Positions 40,555 through 50,007 of a stretch of 64,000 nucleotides of DNA are shown here, one piece after another. A model generated the notes under the pieces. It made no database searches. It saw only the letters and a program-made list of their open reading frames with translations, and was not told the origin of the DNA. Origin of the DNA: Pantoea sp. Mb-10 (lineage in GTDB: Bacteria; Pseudomonadota; Gammaproteobacteria; Enterobacterales; Enterobacteriaceae); NCBI RefSeq assembly GCF_021272205.1, contig NZ_JAJSDX010000002.1:372001-436000 (forward strand), written 5' to 3'. The position numbers were made by a program, and so were the translations under genes. How positions within the stretch are numbered: position 1 is the first letter of the stretch; each line of letters starts with the position of its first letter.

Positions 40555-43119
40555 TTAGGGCATGACGTCCTGATAAACGCGGTACTGGCCGCGCCCGCTA
40601 TGTTTGGCGCTGTAGCACGCCACATCGGCCTGCGACATCACCGCGCTGCTGGTGCAGTTGTTGGCATCTATCTGCGTAAGACCGGCGCTCGCGCCAACGT
40701 GAAACGGCTGGCCCTGCCAGAGAAAGGTATAGCTGCCGATAGCGCTCACCATGCGCTGCACCACCTCGCGCCCCTGTTCCACCTTGCAGTGGGGCAGCAG
40801 CACGCCAAACTCATCGCCGCCCAGGCGCGCCAATACATCGCTTTCGCGCAGCAGGGTTTGCATCAGCTTCGCCAATTCGCGCAGCAGCTGATCGCCGGCG
40901 GCATGCCCGGCGGTGTCGTTGACCGCTTTGAATTTATCCAGATCGATAAACACCAGCACGTGGCGGGCGTCATGCGCGGCAGCGTCGCTGACCAACCGTT
41001 TGAGCTGCTGTTCAAAACTGTGGCGATTCTGCAGGCGCGTCAGCATGTCGTGCGAGGCGCTGTAGCTCAGGCGCTTCATCATTCTGCGTGATTCGCTCAC
41101 GTCCTGAATAACCATGACCGCGCCGATGCTGACGCCCTCGAGGGTTTTTAACGGCGTGATACTGTAATGAATCTCAACCTGACTGCCTTCTGGCGTATGC
41201 AGTACCAGCTCCTCTTCGAGATCCGGCGTGGTTTTTTCACCAGGCAATTGGCATAGCAGGAGATTTGCTACGCGCGCACCGGTGGCACCGCGCGTAATAT
41301 GCAGCAGTTCAGCCAGCGGCACGCCCGCCGCCCGCGCCTGAGGCCAGCCGCTGAGGGTTTCCGCGACCGGATTCATAAAGGTGACGCGCATTTCATCGTC
41401 GGTGCTGATCACCGCTTCGCCGATGGAGGCCAGTGTGATCGCCATGCGCTCTTTTTCCTGAAACAGCGCATCGTTGAGCAGGCGCAGCGGCGTAATATCC
41501 CGGCAGATGCCCAGCATACGTTCAATCTGACCGTCCTGACTCAAAATGCGGTTGGCCTCCGTGCGAATATAACGCACCTCATTCGCCAGGTTGATGCGGT
41601 ATTCAAGGTGGAAGGCGGTACGATGCTCAATGGCTTGCTGCACGGTCCACATTACGCCCTCGCGCTCGGTAGGCTCAATCAAACTGAGCCAAAGCTCGTA
41701 GGTAGGCAGCTGATCCACACCCAGTCCAAACAGCGCATAGGTGCGCTTGTCCCACAGCATATCGCCGGAGAGTCTGTTCCATTCCCAAACGCCGATGCCG
41801 CCCGCTTCATTGGCCAGCGTGATGCGCTCCATCAGGCGGCGATTGATCTGTTCACTCTGCTTGAGTTCGGAGATATCGACAATCTGCGCGATGAAGTAGA
41901 GCGGCTCAAGGGCGGCGTCGCGCACCAGCGAGACCGTTAACCGCGCCCAAACGATCTCGCCGTCTTTGCGAAAATAGCGTTTCTCCATGGTGTAGGTCTG
42001 AATGACGCCCGCGATTAAGCGCGCCACTTGCTGAAGATCGCTGTTAAGGTCATCGGGATGGGTGATCTGTTGGAAGGTGAGCTTCTTTAATTCTTCTTCT
42101 CGGAAGCCCAGCGTCTGGCACAGAGACTGATTTGCTTGCAGCCAGCTGCCCTGAGGCGACACCAGCGCCATGCCGATGGCGGAATACTCCATCGCGTGGC
42201 GAAAGCGGGTTTCGCTCTCGCTGATGTTGTGTTTCTCGCGGCGGAACGCGTCCATCACCATGGCCATCACGTGGCTCGGCAGCAGCACCAGCAAAAAGGG
42301 CAACCACATGCCAACATGGCCCGCGGCACGCGCGTTGGGCGCGAGATCAACCCAGCCCAGCGCCAGCAGCAGCGAGATAAAGGTCGCATTCAGGAAAAAC
42401 AGCAGAAAGGCTTCGAACTTTTGCAGCCGCACGGCGCTGCAAAACAGAATCATGACAATAAAGGTAAAGGGCCACGGCAGAAAGCGCAGTGAGAGATAGC
42501 TGGCGAGCAGCGTGGCGGCGAGCATGAGCAGCGTTTCAAGCTGATGTTCAGGCGCGATCGCCTTGCGCAGCGGGCCGTTTGGCCACAGCAACAGTACCGG
42601 ACCCAACGCCAGGGCACCGACAATTTCCGCAATAACCCATGTGGAAAAGAAAGCCCATGAGGCTTGGTGGCCGACGTTCAACATCCAAACGGCCGCCAAC
42701 CCCCCCAACAGCGGGGCGATCAGGCCCGCGCACGCCACGAAGCGGACCCAGTCTAATAGCGAATCCAGCTGATGACGGCGATTTAGCAGGGCGCGCAGCA
42801 GCACCCCGCCCAGCAGCGCCTGCAGCATATTCAGCAGCGAGAATTTAATGTTACTTAACGAGGGGCCAATCACCAGCATATTGGCGAAGGCAGTACCCAG
42901 CACGCAGCAGGCCAACAGCAGCGGCAATTGCCTTACGGGTGCACGAAATACCACAACCGTCATCAGCGCCGTCGAGTACCACAAAGGGGAAATATGCCCG
43001 CTGACAACAATCAGTTCCAGGCAGAACAGCGTCAGCACAAAGGCCAACAAGGCCAGCGACACCGCGTGGCGCGTAATAGGATGTGGCCTGTCCGGCGAAG
43101 GCGAGAGCTCAAGTGTCAT
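40555..43119 (-). CDS. dgcE: Membrane diguanylate cyclase, DgcE (YegE) type without EAL domain
   Basis: An 854-residue c-di-GMP synthase. Domain order: MASE1 membrane sensor with 8-10 helices (about 15-300), three PAS folds (about 310-430, 435-555, 560-680; for example RFRHAMEYSAIGMALVSP), and a GGDEF domain (about 690-850). The active motif LGGDEFGVLLP and an inhibitory RESD I-site five residues upstream are intact. E. coli DgcE is about 1105 residues with a degenerate C-terminal EAL domain; here the protein ends right after GGDEF. The genome position near udk matches E. coli yegE, but alkA is absent. c-di-GMP often promotes EPS production, and the ams operon lies 5 kb away. Confidence 0.92.
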   Translation of the reverse strand: MTLELSPSPDRPHPITRHAVSLALLAFVLTLFCLELIVVSGHISPLWYSTALMTVVVFRAPVRQLPLLLACCVLGTAFANMLVIGPSLSNIKFSLLNMLQALLGGVLLRALLNRRHQLDSLLDWVRFVACAGLIAPLLGGLAAVWMLNVGHQASWAFFSTWVIAEIVGALALGPVLLLWPNGPLRKAIAPEHQLETLLMLAATLLASYLSLRFLPWPFTFIVMILFCSAVRLQKFEAFLLFFLNATFISLLLALGWVDLAPNARAAGHVGMWLPFLLVLLPSHVMAMVMDAFRREKHNISESETRFRHAMEYSAIGMALVSPQGSWLQANQSLCQTLGFREEELKKLTFQQITHPDDLNSDLQQVARLIAGVIQTYTMEKRYFRKDGEIVWARLTVSLVRDAALEPLYFIAQIVDISELKQSEQINRRLMERITLANEAGGIGVWEWNRLSGDMLWDKRTYALFGLGVDQLPTYELWLSLIEPTEREGVMWTVQQAIEHRTAFHLEYRINLANEVRYIRTEANRILSQDGQIERMLGICRDITPLRLLNDALFQEKERMAITLASIGEAVISTDDEMRVTFMNPVAETLSGWPQARAAGVPLAELLHITRGATGARVANLLLCQLPGEKTTPDLEEELVLHTPEGSQVEIHYSITPLKTLEGVSIGAVMVIQDVSESRRMMKRLSYSASHDMLTRLQNRHSFEQQLKRLVSDAAAHDARHVLVFIDLDKFKAVNDTAGHAAGDQLLRELAKLMQTLLRESDVLARLGGDEFGVLLPHCKVEQGREVVQRMVSAIGSYTFLWQGQPFHVGASAGLTQIDANNCTSSAVMSQADVACYSAKHSGRGQYRVYQDVMP

Positions 43120-43272
43120 GCACGAATCCAGCAGCGCGCATTCGCTTCCGACAAAAAATGCGCCAGAGATGTTTTTTTCATGCTAGCACATCTGCTTAAA
43201 ATCTCTGCGCATTAATCGTTTTTTAGTCGGTATTCAAGGGATTGCCTTACAGTAGGGGCTGACGGCGCGCGG

Positions 43273-43887
43273 TTAACGCCGGTAGAGATCGGCACGGGTA
43301 AAGGGTTTTTCCAGCCCGGCGAGATTGGCGGAAAAGCGCTCAAGGAATTGTTGCGTGGTGGCTACGCGTCCGTGGGTCAGCAGCAGCAGCGGCAGCAGCA
43401 GCGCCAGGCTAATCTGGCCCAGACTAAAGCCTTTCAATGCGGTGTGGCGCTGCGTAACCAGGAACGCGCTGCTGAGGGTAAAGCCCAGCGCAAGTCCAGC
43501 CAGCACTTCACTCAGCGAGTGCGCGTGAATCACCAGGCGCGACAGACCGACCAGCAGCGGAATGAGATAACCCATGCCAATGGTGACGGTGCGCCAGACA
43601 GCGGAAAACCGACCGGAGACCAGCCACATCATCACGGGCCACAGCGTCGCGGACATCGCGCTGTGGCCGCTGAATCCGGTGAAGTTAAAGCGAGCGCTAC
43701 CAATGCCAAAGCCAAGAAACAGAATTTTTGACGTGCTCACCAATAATCCCGCAAGGCCAAACGCCAGCAGCCAGTACCAAACGCTGCGGCGATTGTCACT
43801 TTTCCAGGGCAGCACCAACGCAATAATCACTGCGGTGGGAAGCAGCAACATGCTGTCCCCAAAATAGGTCAGGGTTTTCCAACTCAT
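43273..43887 (-). CDS. PAP2-superfamily membrane phosphatase
   Basis: A 204-residue integral membrane protein of the PAP2/undecaprenyl-pyrophosphate phosphatase superfamily, with five or six helices. Motif 2 is FSGHSAMSATLWP and motif 3 is SRLVIHAHSLSEVLAG. The usual terminal Asp of motif 3 (S-R-x5-H-x3-D) is replaced here by Glu after Ser. It may recycle a polyprenyl or lipid phosphate, which would suit the polysaccharide locus nearby, but the substrate is unproven. The ATG at 43887 (AAGGAAAAAT upstream) is chosen over longer frames that lack a ribosome site. Confidence 0.8.
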   Translation of the reverse strand: MSWKTLTYFGDSMLLLPTAVIIALVLPWKSDNRRSVWYWLLAFGLAGLLVSTSKILFLGFGIGSARFNFTGFSGHSAMSATLWPVMMWLVSGRFSAVWRTVTIGMGYLIPLLVGLSRLVIHAHSLSEVLAGLALGFTLSSAFLVTQRHTALKGFSLGQISLALLLPLLLLTHGRVATTQQFLERFSANLAGLEKPFTRADLYRR

Positions 43888-44117
43888 ATTTTTCCTTAAA
43901 AGTATTCGAGTCCGTCCGCGTTGGGGACAAGGCGGGCAGGGGAACAGTGTATCCATTAACCGTCTGGCTGCATAAAGGGGATAATCTGAAAAGCCGCCGC
44001 CCCATTTCTCTGGCAACGCACTGATGAAATACCTATAATTGCCGCCAACAAACCCTCTCATTCGGCTCGTTGCTGCTTTGGCGGTAATGTGCTCCAGTTA
44101 TCAGGTCCCAAAAAAGT

Positions 44118-44756
44118 ATGACTGACAAGTCCCATCAGTGCGTGATCGTTGGCATTGCAGGCGCATCTGCATCCGGAAAAAGTCTTATCGCCAGCACGCT
44201 CTATCGTGAAATCCGTGACCAGGTCGGTGACGAGCATATTGGGGTCATTCCCGAAGATGCCTACTATAAAGACCAAAGCCACCTCACCATGGAAGAGAGG
44301 GTAAAAACGAACTATGACCACCCCAGCGCCATGGATCACGATTTGCTCTTGCAGCATCTTCGCGCACTTAAAGCCGGCGAAGACATTGAACTGCCAGTTT
44401 ACAGCTACGTTGAACACACCCGCACGACACAGTGCATCCATCTGAAGCCAAAAAAAGTCATCATCCTTGAAGGGATCTTACTGTTAACGGATGCGCGCCT
44501 GCGGCAGGAACTCAACTTCTCTATCTTTGTCGATACGCCTTTGGACATCTGTCTGATGCGCCGCATGAAGCGTGACGTCAACGAGCGCGGTCGCTCCATG
44601 GACTCGGTGATGAGTCAGTACCAGAAAACCGTCCGTCCAATGTTCCTACAGTTCATTGAGCCGTCTAAACAATACGCCGATATTATTGTGCCGCGCGGGG
44701 GTAAAAATCGCATTGCCATTGATATCCTCAAGGCCAAAATTAACCAGTACCTTTAA
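44118..44756 (+). CDS. udk: Uridine/cytidine kinase Udk
   Basis: Udk phosphorylates uridine and cytidine to UMP and CMP in pyrimidine salvage. The 212-residue protein is one shorter than E. coli Udk. P-loop GASASGKS (residues 15-22), the nucleoside-binding segment YNHP-type [10 protein letters not shown], and the lid [18 protein letters not shown] are all present. Divergent from the PAP2 gene and followed by dcd in the same direction, as in E. coli. Confidence 0.97.
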   Translation: MTDKSHQCVIVGIAGASASGKSLIASTLYREIRDQVGDEHIGVIPEDAYYKDQSHLTMEERVKTNYDHPSAMDHDLLLQHLRALKAGEDIELPVYSYVEHTRTTQCIHLKPKKVIILEGILLLTDARLRQELNFSIFVDTPLDICLMRRMKRDVNERGRSMDSVMSQYQKTVRPMFLQFIEPSKQYADIIVPRGGKNRIAIDILKAKINQYL

Positions 44757-44875
44757 GGCTGATCGGTCTGTGGCGGGCGAAAAGGTTGCCACAGATCAAC
44801 CCGTGCGGCGGGACGTGACGCAGGGACGTCACGTTTGCCCAGCCTTTCGCTACACTAATTTAGGGAGTATCAGCG

Positions 44876-45457
44876 ATGAGATTATGCGATCGCGACATTG
44901 AGGCCTGGCTGGACAGCGGTAAGTTAGCTATTTCGCCTCGTCCACCCGTAGAGCGCATCAACGGCGCCACGGTTGATGTGCGTTTGGGCAACCAGTTTCG
45001 CACGTTCAGCGGACACACCGCCGCGTATATAGATTTGAGCGGCCCGAAGCACGAAGTCAGTGCTGCGCTGGACCGCGTTATGAGCGACGAAATCGTGCTG
45101 CCCGAGGGCGAAGCCTTTTTCCTGCATCCCGGGGAGCTGGCGCTGGCAGTGACGCTAGAATCCGTGACCATACCTGACGATCTAGTGGGCTGGCTTGACG
45201 GGCGTTCGTCACTGGCGCGTTTGGGATTGATGGTGCACGTGACCGCACACCGCATCGATCCCGGCTGGCAGGGCCGTATCGTACTGGAGTTCTATAATTC
45301 CGGTAAACTGCCGCTGGCATTGCGTCCTGGCATGTTGATTGGCGCGCTGAGCTTTGAGCCGCTATCAGGCCCGGCCGCGCGTCCTTATAATCGCCGTGAA
45401 GACGCCAAGTATCGCGGTCAGCAGGGCGCAGACGCCAGCCGCATTGATAAAGATTAA
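44876..45457 (+). CDS. dcd: dCTP deaminase Dcd
   Basis: Dcd deaminates dCTP to dUTP, the main source of dUMP for thymidylate synthesis. It is a homotrimer of 193 residues, identical in length to the E. coli enzyme. The dUTPase-fold motifs are visible: [24 protein letters not shown] and [19 protein letters not shown], including the catalytic Glu. It lies between udk and asmA with about 120 and 93 bases of spacing. Confidence 0.97.
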   Translation: MRLCDRDIEAWLDSGKLAISPRPPVERINGATVDVRLGNQFRTFSGHTAAYIDLSGPKHEVSAALDRVMSDEIVLPEGEAFFLHPGELALAVTLESVTIPDDLVGWLDGRSSLARLGLMVHVTAHRIDPGWQGRIVLEFYNSGKLPLALRPGMLIGALSFEPLSGPAARPYNRREDAKYRGQQGADASRIDKD

Positions 45458-45550
45458 CCGGTGCGTGCCGCAGGCGGCGGGATAACACGCCGCCGTTTCT
45501 GCCTTATGCGTAGGATGCTGCAGAACGGCCAATAAGACTTTGAGGATGCA

Positions 45551-47353
45551 ATGAGAAGAGTGATAACCACGCTGGCCATCCTGTTAGTGGTGGTCGTGGC
45601 GGGCATGACGGCGCTGGTGCTGCTGGTTAATCCCAACGACTTTCGTAACTATATGGTCAAACAGGTCGCGCAGCGCAGCGGTTATCAGCTTGAGATCAAC
45701 GGCGATTTGCGCTGGCACGTGTGGCCCCAGCTTAGCATTCTGGCTGGACGTATGAGCCTCACCGCACCGGGTGCCACCCAGCCGGTGGTCACAGCAGACA
45801 ATATGCGCCTCGATGTCCATTTATGGCCGCTGCTGTCCCATCGGCTCAGCGTCAGTCAGGTCATGCTAAAGAATGCCGTGATCCGCGCCACGCCTGACAG
45901 TGATGCGCAGCGGCCACAAGGCGCACCCGTCGGGCCGGGCGACAATGAGCCGTCTGGCGATAACAGCGATGGATGGTCGTTTACCATCGGCAAACTGCGC
46001 CTGGCTGACAGCCTGCTGATTTGGCGGCAGCGCGGAGGCGCCGAATACAATTTCCGCGATCTCAACCTGGCGATGAGTCAGGATGAGCGTCAAAATGCCC
46101 GGCTTGACCTGGCGACTCGCGTCTCACGCAACCAGCGCAACCTTAGCGTCCGCCTCAATGGCGTCATGAATGTCGCGCAATATCCCCATCGGCTTAGCGG
46201 TCAAATTGACGAGTTCAACTATACCCTCGACGGCGTGAATTTACCGCCGCAAGGCATCAAAGGAACGTTAAGCGGGCAGGGCGAATGGGACGGCGACAAC
46301 CAACAATTCTCTCTGCAAAATGTACAGCTCAGCGCCAACGACAGTGCCCTGCAGGGCAGCGCGCAAGGTCGCCTGGCACTGCCGCAGCAGCTTACACTGG
46401 CGCTGAAGGCGAGTACCTTGAATATTGATTCCCTGATCGCGGGTGCGGCGAGCACTGATAGCAGCGTGACGCAACACGCCAGCGTGATGCGGCCGCCGGT
46501 GATTGCCGAACCGCTTACGCGCGACAACGCCGACTCGCCGCTGGCTGACCTTGACCTGACGCTGCGGCTTGACGCCGACAGCGCCACGTGGCGTGGCCTT
46601 GCGCTAACCAATCTACGCGTGGATTTACAAAATCAGCAGGGCCTGATTGCCCTTAATGCACTCCAGGGCAATGTGGGGCCCGGCCACTTTTCCATTCCTG
46701 GCACCGTAGATATTCGCCAGCCTGTCACCAAAGTGGCGTTTCAGCCTGAGTTAGACAACATCGCGCTGGCGCCGCTGCTTAAAGCCTTTGAGCTGCCCGC
46801 TGCGCTGCAGGGCAGCGTTTCTCTGAAAGGGGATCTGCAGGGCAATGGACTCAGCGTGGCGGAGGCCAAGCGCTTCTGGCAGGGCAGCGCCGATCTGGAA
46901 GCGGATAATTTGCAGTTAAGCCAGCTGGATCTACAGCAAATGGTGCGCCGTGCGGTGACGCGGCTAAGTAGTCGCGTCAGCAATGACCAGCCCGACAGCC
47001 AGAGCATTGAGCAGCTAAGCGGGCATATCGCGCTGCAGCAGGGCAAGGTGCAACTGCCCGATTTGCACGGCGGCAATAGCCGGATGGCGGTGCAAACGCA
47101 GGGCAACGTGGACGTGGTCAATCAGCTGCTTGATGTCACTATCAACATGATGCTGCGCGGCTGGAAAGGCGATGACCAGCTGGCTGACATCTTAAACAAA
47201 CAGTCGATCCCGCTGCGCGTCTACGGCCGCTGGGACGATCTGCAATACGCTTTACCGGTGGATGAGGTCGTGCGCCAACAGGTGCAGGACAAAGCGAAAG
47301 CGCGATTGAATGAGTGGCTAGACCGACAGCAAGCCGCGAAACCCGCGCACTAG
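45551..47353 (+). CDS. asmA: AsmA-family envelope protein AsmA
   Basis: A 600-residue inner-membrane-anchored periplasmic protein. One N-terminal helix (about residues 5-27, TLAILLVVVVAGMTALVLLV) precedes a long beta-rich AsmA domain of the Vps13/chorein-like superfamily thought to bridge lipids between the membranes. It is slightly shorter than E. coli AsmA (617). The C-terminal repeat region (HIALQQGKVQLPDLHGGNSRMAVQTQGNVDV) is conserved. It is the last gene before the long EPS leader region. A GC-rich hairpin without T-run follows the stop. Confidence 0.93.
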   Translation: MRRVITTLAILLVVVVAGMTALVLLVNPNDFRNYMVKQVAQRSGYQLEINGDLRWHVWPQLSILAGRMSLTAPGATQPVVTADNMRLDVHLWPLLSHRLSVSQVMLKNAVIRATPDSDAQRPQGAPVGPGDNEPSGDNSDGWSFTIGKLRLADSLLIWRQRGGAEYNFRDLNLAMSQDERQNARLDLATRVSRNQRNLSVRLNGVMNVAQYPHRLSGQIDEFNYTLDGVNLPPQGIKGTLSGQGEWDGDNQQFSLQNVQLSANDSALQGSAQGRLALPQQLTLALKASTLNIDSLIAGAASTDSSVTQHASVMRPPVIAEPLTRDNADSPLADLDLTLRLDADSATWRGLALTNLRVDLQNQQGLIALNALQGNVGPGHFSIPGTVDIRQPVTKVAFQPELDNIALAPLLKAFELPAALQGSVSLKGDLQGNGLSVAEAKRFWQGSADLEADNLQLSQLDLQQMVRRAVTRLSSRVSNDQPDSQSIEQLSGHIALQQGKVQLPDLHGGNSRMAVQTQGNVDVVNQLLDVTINMMLRGWKGDDQLADILNKQSIPLRVYGRWDDLQYALPVDEVVRQQVQDKAKARLNEWLDRQQAAKPAH

Positions 47354-47824
47354 CGATCTCGCCTGCCCGGCGTGGCCGCAAGGCGCGCCGGGTGACGCGT
47401 TAAGCGCGATACCATCACTCCCTTTCTCTATTACCCGCTATCCTACATGCCCGTGTCTCCCTTGCCGCCACGCCGGTCAGCGCTGCCTGCCAGCACGCAG
47501 CCTGAGCCCTTCCTCGCTTCACCGTGGTAATCAATTCCAGAAATAAGCGCATTCTGATGAAAATTAATCAGGTTACAGGGTAAAAATAGCCCTCGAGCTG
47601 CCGTGCCCGCTGCCGCAACAACATTACGCTTTTATTTCTCGGGTAAATGGGCGGCTCATACGTTTTTCCGATAGCTAAATCAGATATATCTCAGGTTAAT
47701 GCTATTAATTTAATCTTGCGGTGCGACGTCGCCTTTGATGCGTGCATTATGCAGTGAGTATCGAATTAATCTGAATTTTGCGGCGGATGGGTATGAGGGG
47801 GATGGCAGCAATACTTATGACTGG

Positions 47825-47838
47825 TAGTCTTTTTCCTA
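47825..47838 (-). promoter_or_regulatory. Candidate RcsAB box
   Basis: On the minus strand TAGGAAAAAGACTA fits 11 of 14 positions of the RcsAB consensus TRVGAAWAWTSYGR. It lies about 27 bases upstream of the predicted -35 box. RcsA/RcsB activation of ams/cps operons is established in Erwinia and Pantoea; this particular site is inferred. Confidence 0.5.
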
Positions 47839-47865
47839 AAATAGAGCAGGGGACACGAGGCCTAC

Positions 47866-47893
47866 TTGTAAACAGGCCAGTAATAACTAGTAT
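47866..47893 (+). promoter_or_regulatory. Predicted sigma-70 promoter of the ams operon
   Basis: TTGTAA (47866-47871), spacer 16, TAGTAT (47888-47893). Each box matches the consensus at four of six positions, a weak promoter of the kind that needs an activator. Start expected near 47900. Confidence 0.45.
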
Positions 47894-48029
47894 AGCAACG
47901 GGTTAGAAAATGTCTGCGTGAATGTGGGTTATCGCGCGCTGTATTGGCTGCTTAATGTCGTGAATTGTGATCGTGCACAGCTAATGCACAATCTTTGTTC
48001 AAAAAAACAGGGTTTCAACGCGATATTGG

Positions 48030-48058
48030 CAGCGACAGCTAAGGGCGGTAGCGTGCCT
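48030..48058 (+). promoter_or_regulatory. JUMPstart/ops element (RfaH recruitment)
   Basis: The ops core GGCGGTAGCGTG (48044-48055) is perfect and is preceded by AGCGACAGCTAAG, like the rest of the JUMPstart element. RfaH loads at ops and suppresses termination across long polysaccharide operons. It lies about 225 bases before amsG and inside the predicted leader. Confidence 0.9.
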
Positions 48059-48281
48059 GAAATGACGTTTTCATCTGCGGAATTGTTTCAGTAGCGGGCA
48101 CGATAAGTCAGAGTAATCTGTTGGTATTAAAGACAATTACCTTGCTTAACTTGAGTAGGAATTAGCATAGAGCCAACGTGGAAGCCGCAGATTGCCTCCT
48201 GAATTGCAGTTAACGTTTTGCTGATTTATTACGCAGCAGCGAGGCATCAGGGATTACGGAATTAAAATAAAAGAGTTAAAT

Positions 48282-49715
48282 ATGCGCGATAACGAATTTA
48301 CATATAAAAGTCTTCTGACAAAAATTTTACTGGCGTGCTCGGATTTAATTTGTTTCAACGCAGCGTTGTTTATTGCTCTGGCGCTCATTAATTCGTTCAC
48401 ACATTCTCCGCTGGCAGATATCTCTGAAAAAGATCTGAATTTAAAAATCGCCACGCACATCTGCTTATCCATAATTTGCACGGGTTGGTTCTGGGTGCGT
48501 TTGCGTCATTACACTTACCGCAAACCTTTTTGGTTCGAACTTAAAGAGATTTTCCGCACCGTTCTGATTTTCTCCGTGATTGATTTGTCCATTTCTGCGC
48601 TGTCGCAGTGGCAAATTTCCCGTTTTGTCTGGGTCCTGACGTGGCTGCTGGCGCTGGTGTTAATTCCTGTCGCGCGTGCCCTGTCTAAACGCGTACTGAA
48701 TCACTATGGCATGTGGAAAAAGCAGACCATCATCATCGGCAGCAACCACAATGCGCAGGAAGCCTGGCAGGCACTGCAAAGCGAAGAGGTGATGGGATTT
48801 GACGTGATCGCCTTCTTTGATGTCGACGGCAGCTGCCCACAGGCAAGCATTGCCGGCGTGCCGGTACTGCGCAGCGAAGAAGAAGTGTGGCAGCTCACGA
48901 ACACCGAAACCCAATTTATTGTCGCGGTGGAGTTTGAACAGAGTCAGCACCGTGATAACTGGCTGAAGACGCTGGCCAAACACAACTGCCGCTCAGTGTC
49001 CGTGATTCCTACGCTACGCGGTGTGCCGCTGTACGGTACCGACATGGCCTACATTTTCAGCCATGAAGTGATGATCCTGCGCGTCAACAACAACCTGGCG
49101 AAACGCACCTCGCGTTTCCTGAAGCGCACGTTCGATATCGTGGGTGCGCTCAGCATTATTATCGCGCTGTCGCCCGCGCTGCTGGTGCTCGGCTTTATGG
49201 TTGGCCGTGACGGTGGTCCACCCATTTACGGTCACGAACGCGTGGGCATGAACGGCCGCAAATTCAAATGCCTGAAATTCCGCTCTATGGTGATCAACTC
49301 CAAAGAGGTGCTGGAAGAAGTGCTGCGCACTGACCCGGTTGCGCGCGCCGAATGGGATAAAGATTTCAAACTGAAAAATGACCCGCGTATCACCAAAGTT
49401 GGCCACTTTATCCGCAAAACCAGTCTGGATGAGCTGCCGCAGCTGTGGAACGTTGTGCGTGGCGATATGAGCCTTGTTGGCCCGCGCCCGGTTATTGAAG
49501 ATGAACTCTGTCGTTATGCCGGTGATGTCGACTATTACCTGATGGCGAAGCCAGGCATGACGGGATTGTGGCAGGTAAGCGGTCGTAATGACGTGGACTA
49601 TGAAACTCGCGTCTATTTCGACTCTTGGTATGTCAAAAACTGGTCGCTGTGGAATGACATTGCGATTCTGTTTAAGACGGTTGGCGTCGTGCTGAAACGC
49701 GACGGTGCCTACTGA
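48282..49715 (+). CDS. amsG: Undecaprenyl-phosphate sugar (galactose) phosphotransferase AmsG/WceG
   Basis: The initiating enzyme of EPS repeat-unit synthesis: it transfers galactose-1-phosphate (or glucose-1-phosphate) from the UDP-sugar to undecaprenyl phosphate. The 477-residue PHPT has four N-terminal membrane helices, a CoA-binding-like central domain (about 140-270), a fifth membrane segment after FLKRTFDIVGALS, and the catalytic C-terminal domain (KFRSMV, DELPQLWNVVRGDMSLVGPRPV). Galactose specificity is inferred from the AmsG/WceG context. First gene of the operon, followed by a 292-base gap to wza. Confidence 0.93.
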   Translation: MRDNEFTYKSLLTKILLACSDLICFNAALFIALALINSFTHSPLADISEKDLNLKIATHICLSIICTGWFWVRLRHYTYRKPFWFELKEIFRTVLIFSVIDLSISALSQWQISRFVWVLTWLLALVLIPVARALSKRVLNHYGMWKKQTIIIGSNHNAQEAWQALQSEEVMGFDVIAFFDVDGSCPQASIAGVPVLRSEEEVWQLTNTETQFIVAVEFEQSQHRDNWLKTLAKHNCRSVSVIPTLRGVPLYGTDMAYIFSHEVMILRVNNNLAKRTSRFLKRTFDIVGALSIIIALSPALLVLGFMVGRDGGPPIYGHERVGMNGRKFKCLKFRSMVINSKEVLEEVLRTDPVARAEWDKDFKLKNDPRITKVGHFIRKTSLDELPQLWNVVRGDMSLVGPRPVIEDELCRYAGDVDYYLMAKPGMTGLWQVSGRNDVDYETRVYFDSWYVKNWSLWNDIAILFKTVGVVLKRDGAY

Positions 49716-50007
49716 CCGCAGGGCAGGGGAACAAAAGTATGCTTCCCCATCCTGCACCGCCAATATTTAACGTGCTTTTATCTGACAACGGCCATTACCG
49801 AGCCATAATAAAGCGGGCTATTTTTCCGCAAGGTCAATACCCTACTTTAGCGCATGTCGTCTCAGGCACGGTGACGACGCAAAACCACGGGAGCAAAGGA
49901 AAATGGCCTTAAGTTTTAGTCGTTAATTCGTCACGTTTACTTTTACATAGACGCTACACAGCGGCGTTTTCGCCTTGATCGATCATTAACTGATAGCGAA
50001 GAATCAG

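Larger units (their letters stand above)
47354..48281. other. Long non-coding leader region of the exopolysaccharide operon
   Basis: About 930 bases without a supported gene. It is AT-richer than its flanks from 47520 onwards. It holds a putative RcsAB box, a promoter and an ops/JUMPstart element, listed separately. The predicted transcript start near 47900 leaves an untranslated leader of about 380 bases before amsG, as is usual for RfaH-dependent surface-polysaccharide operons. Confidence 0.8.

Noticed and set aside
47763..47776. Second RcsAB-like sequence (GAATTAATCTGA)
   Set aside because: It fits the consensus only if one T is removed, and it is 90 bases from the predicted promoter; the 47825 site is better placed.
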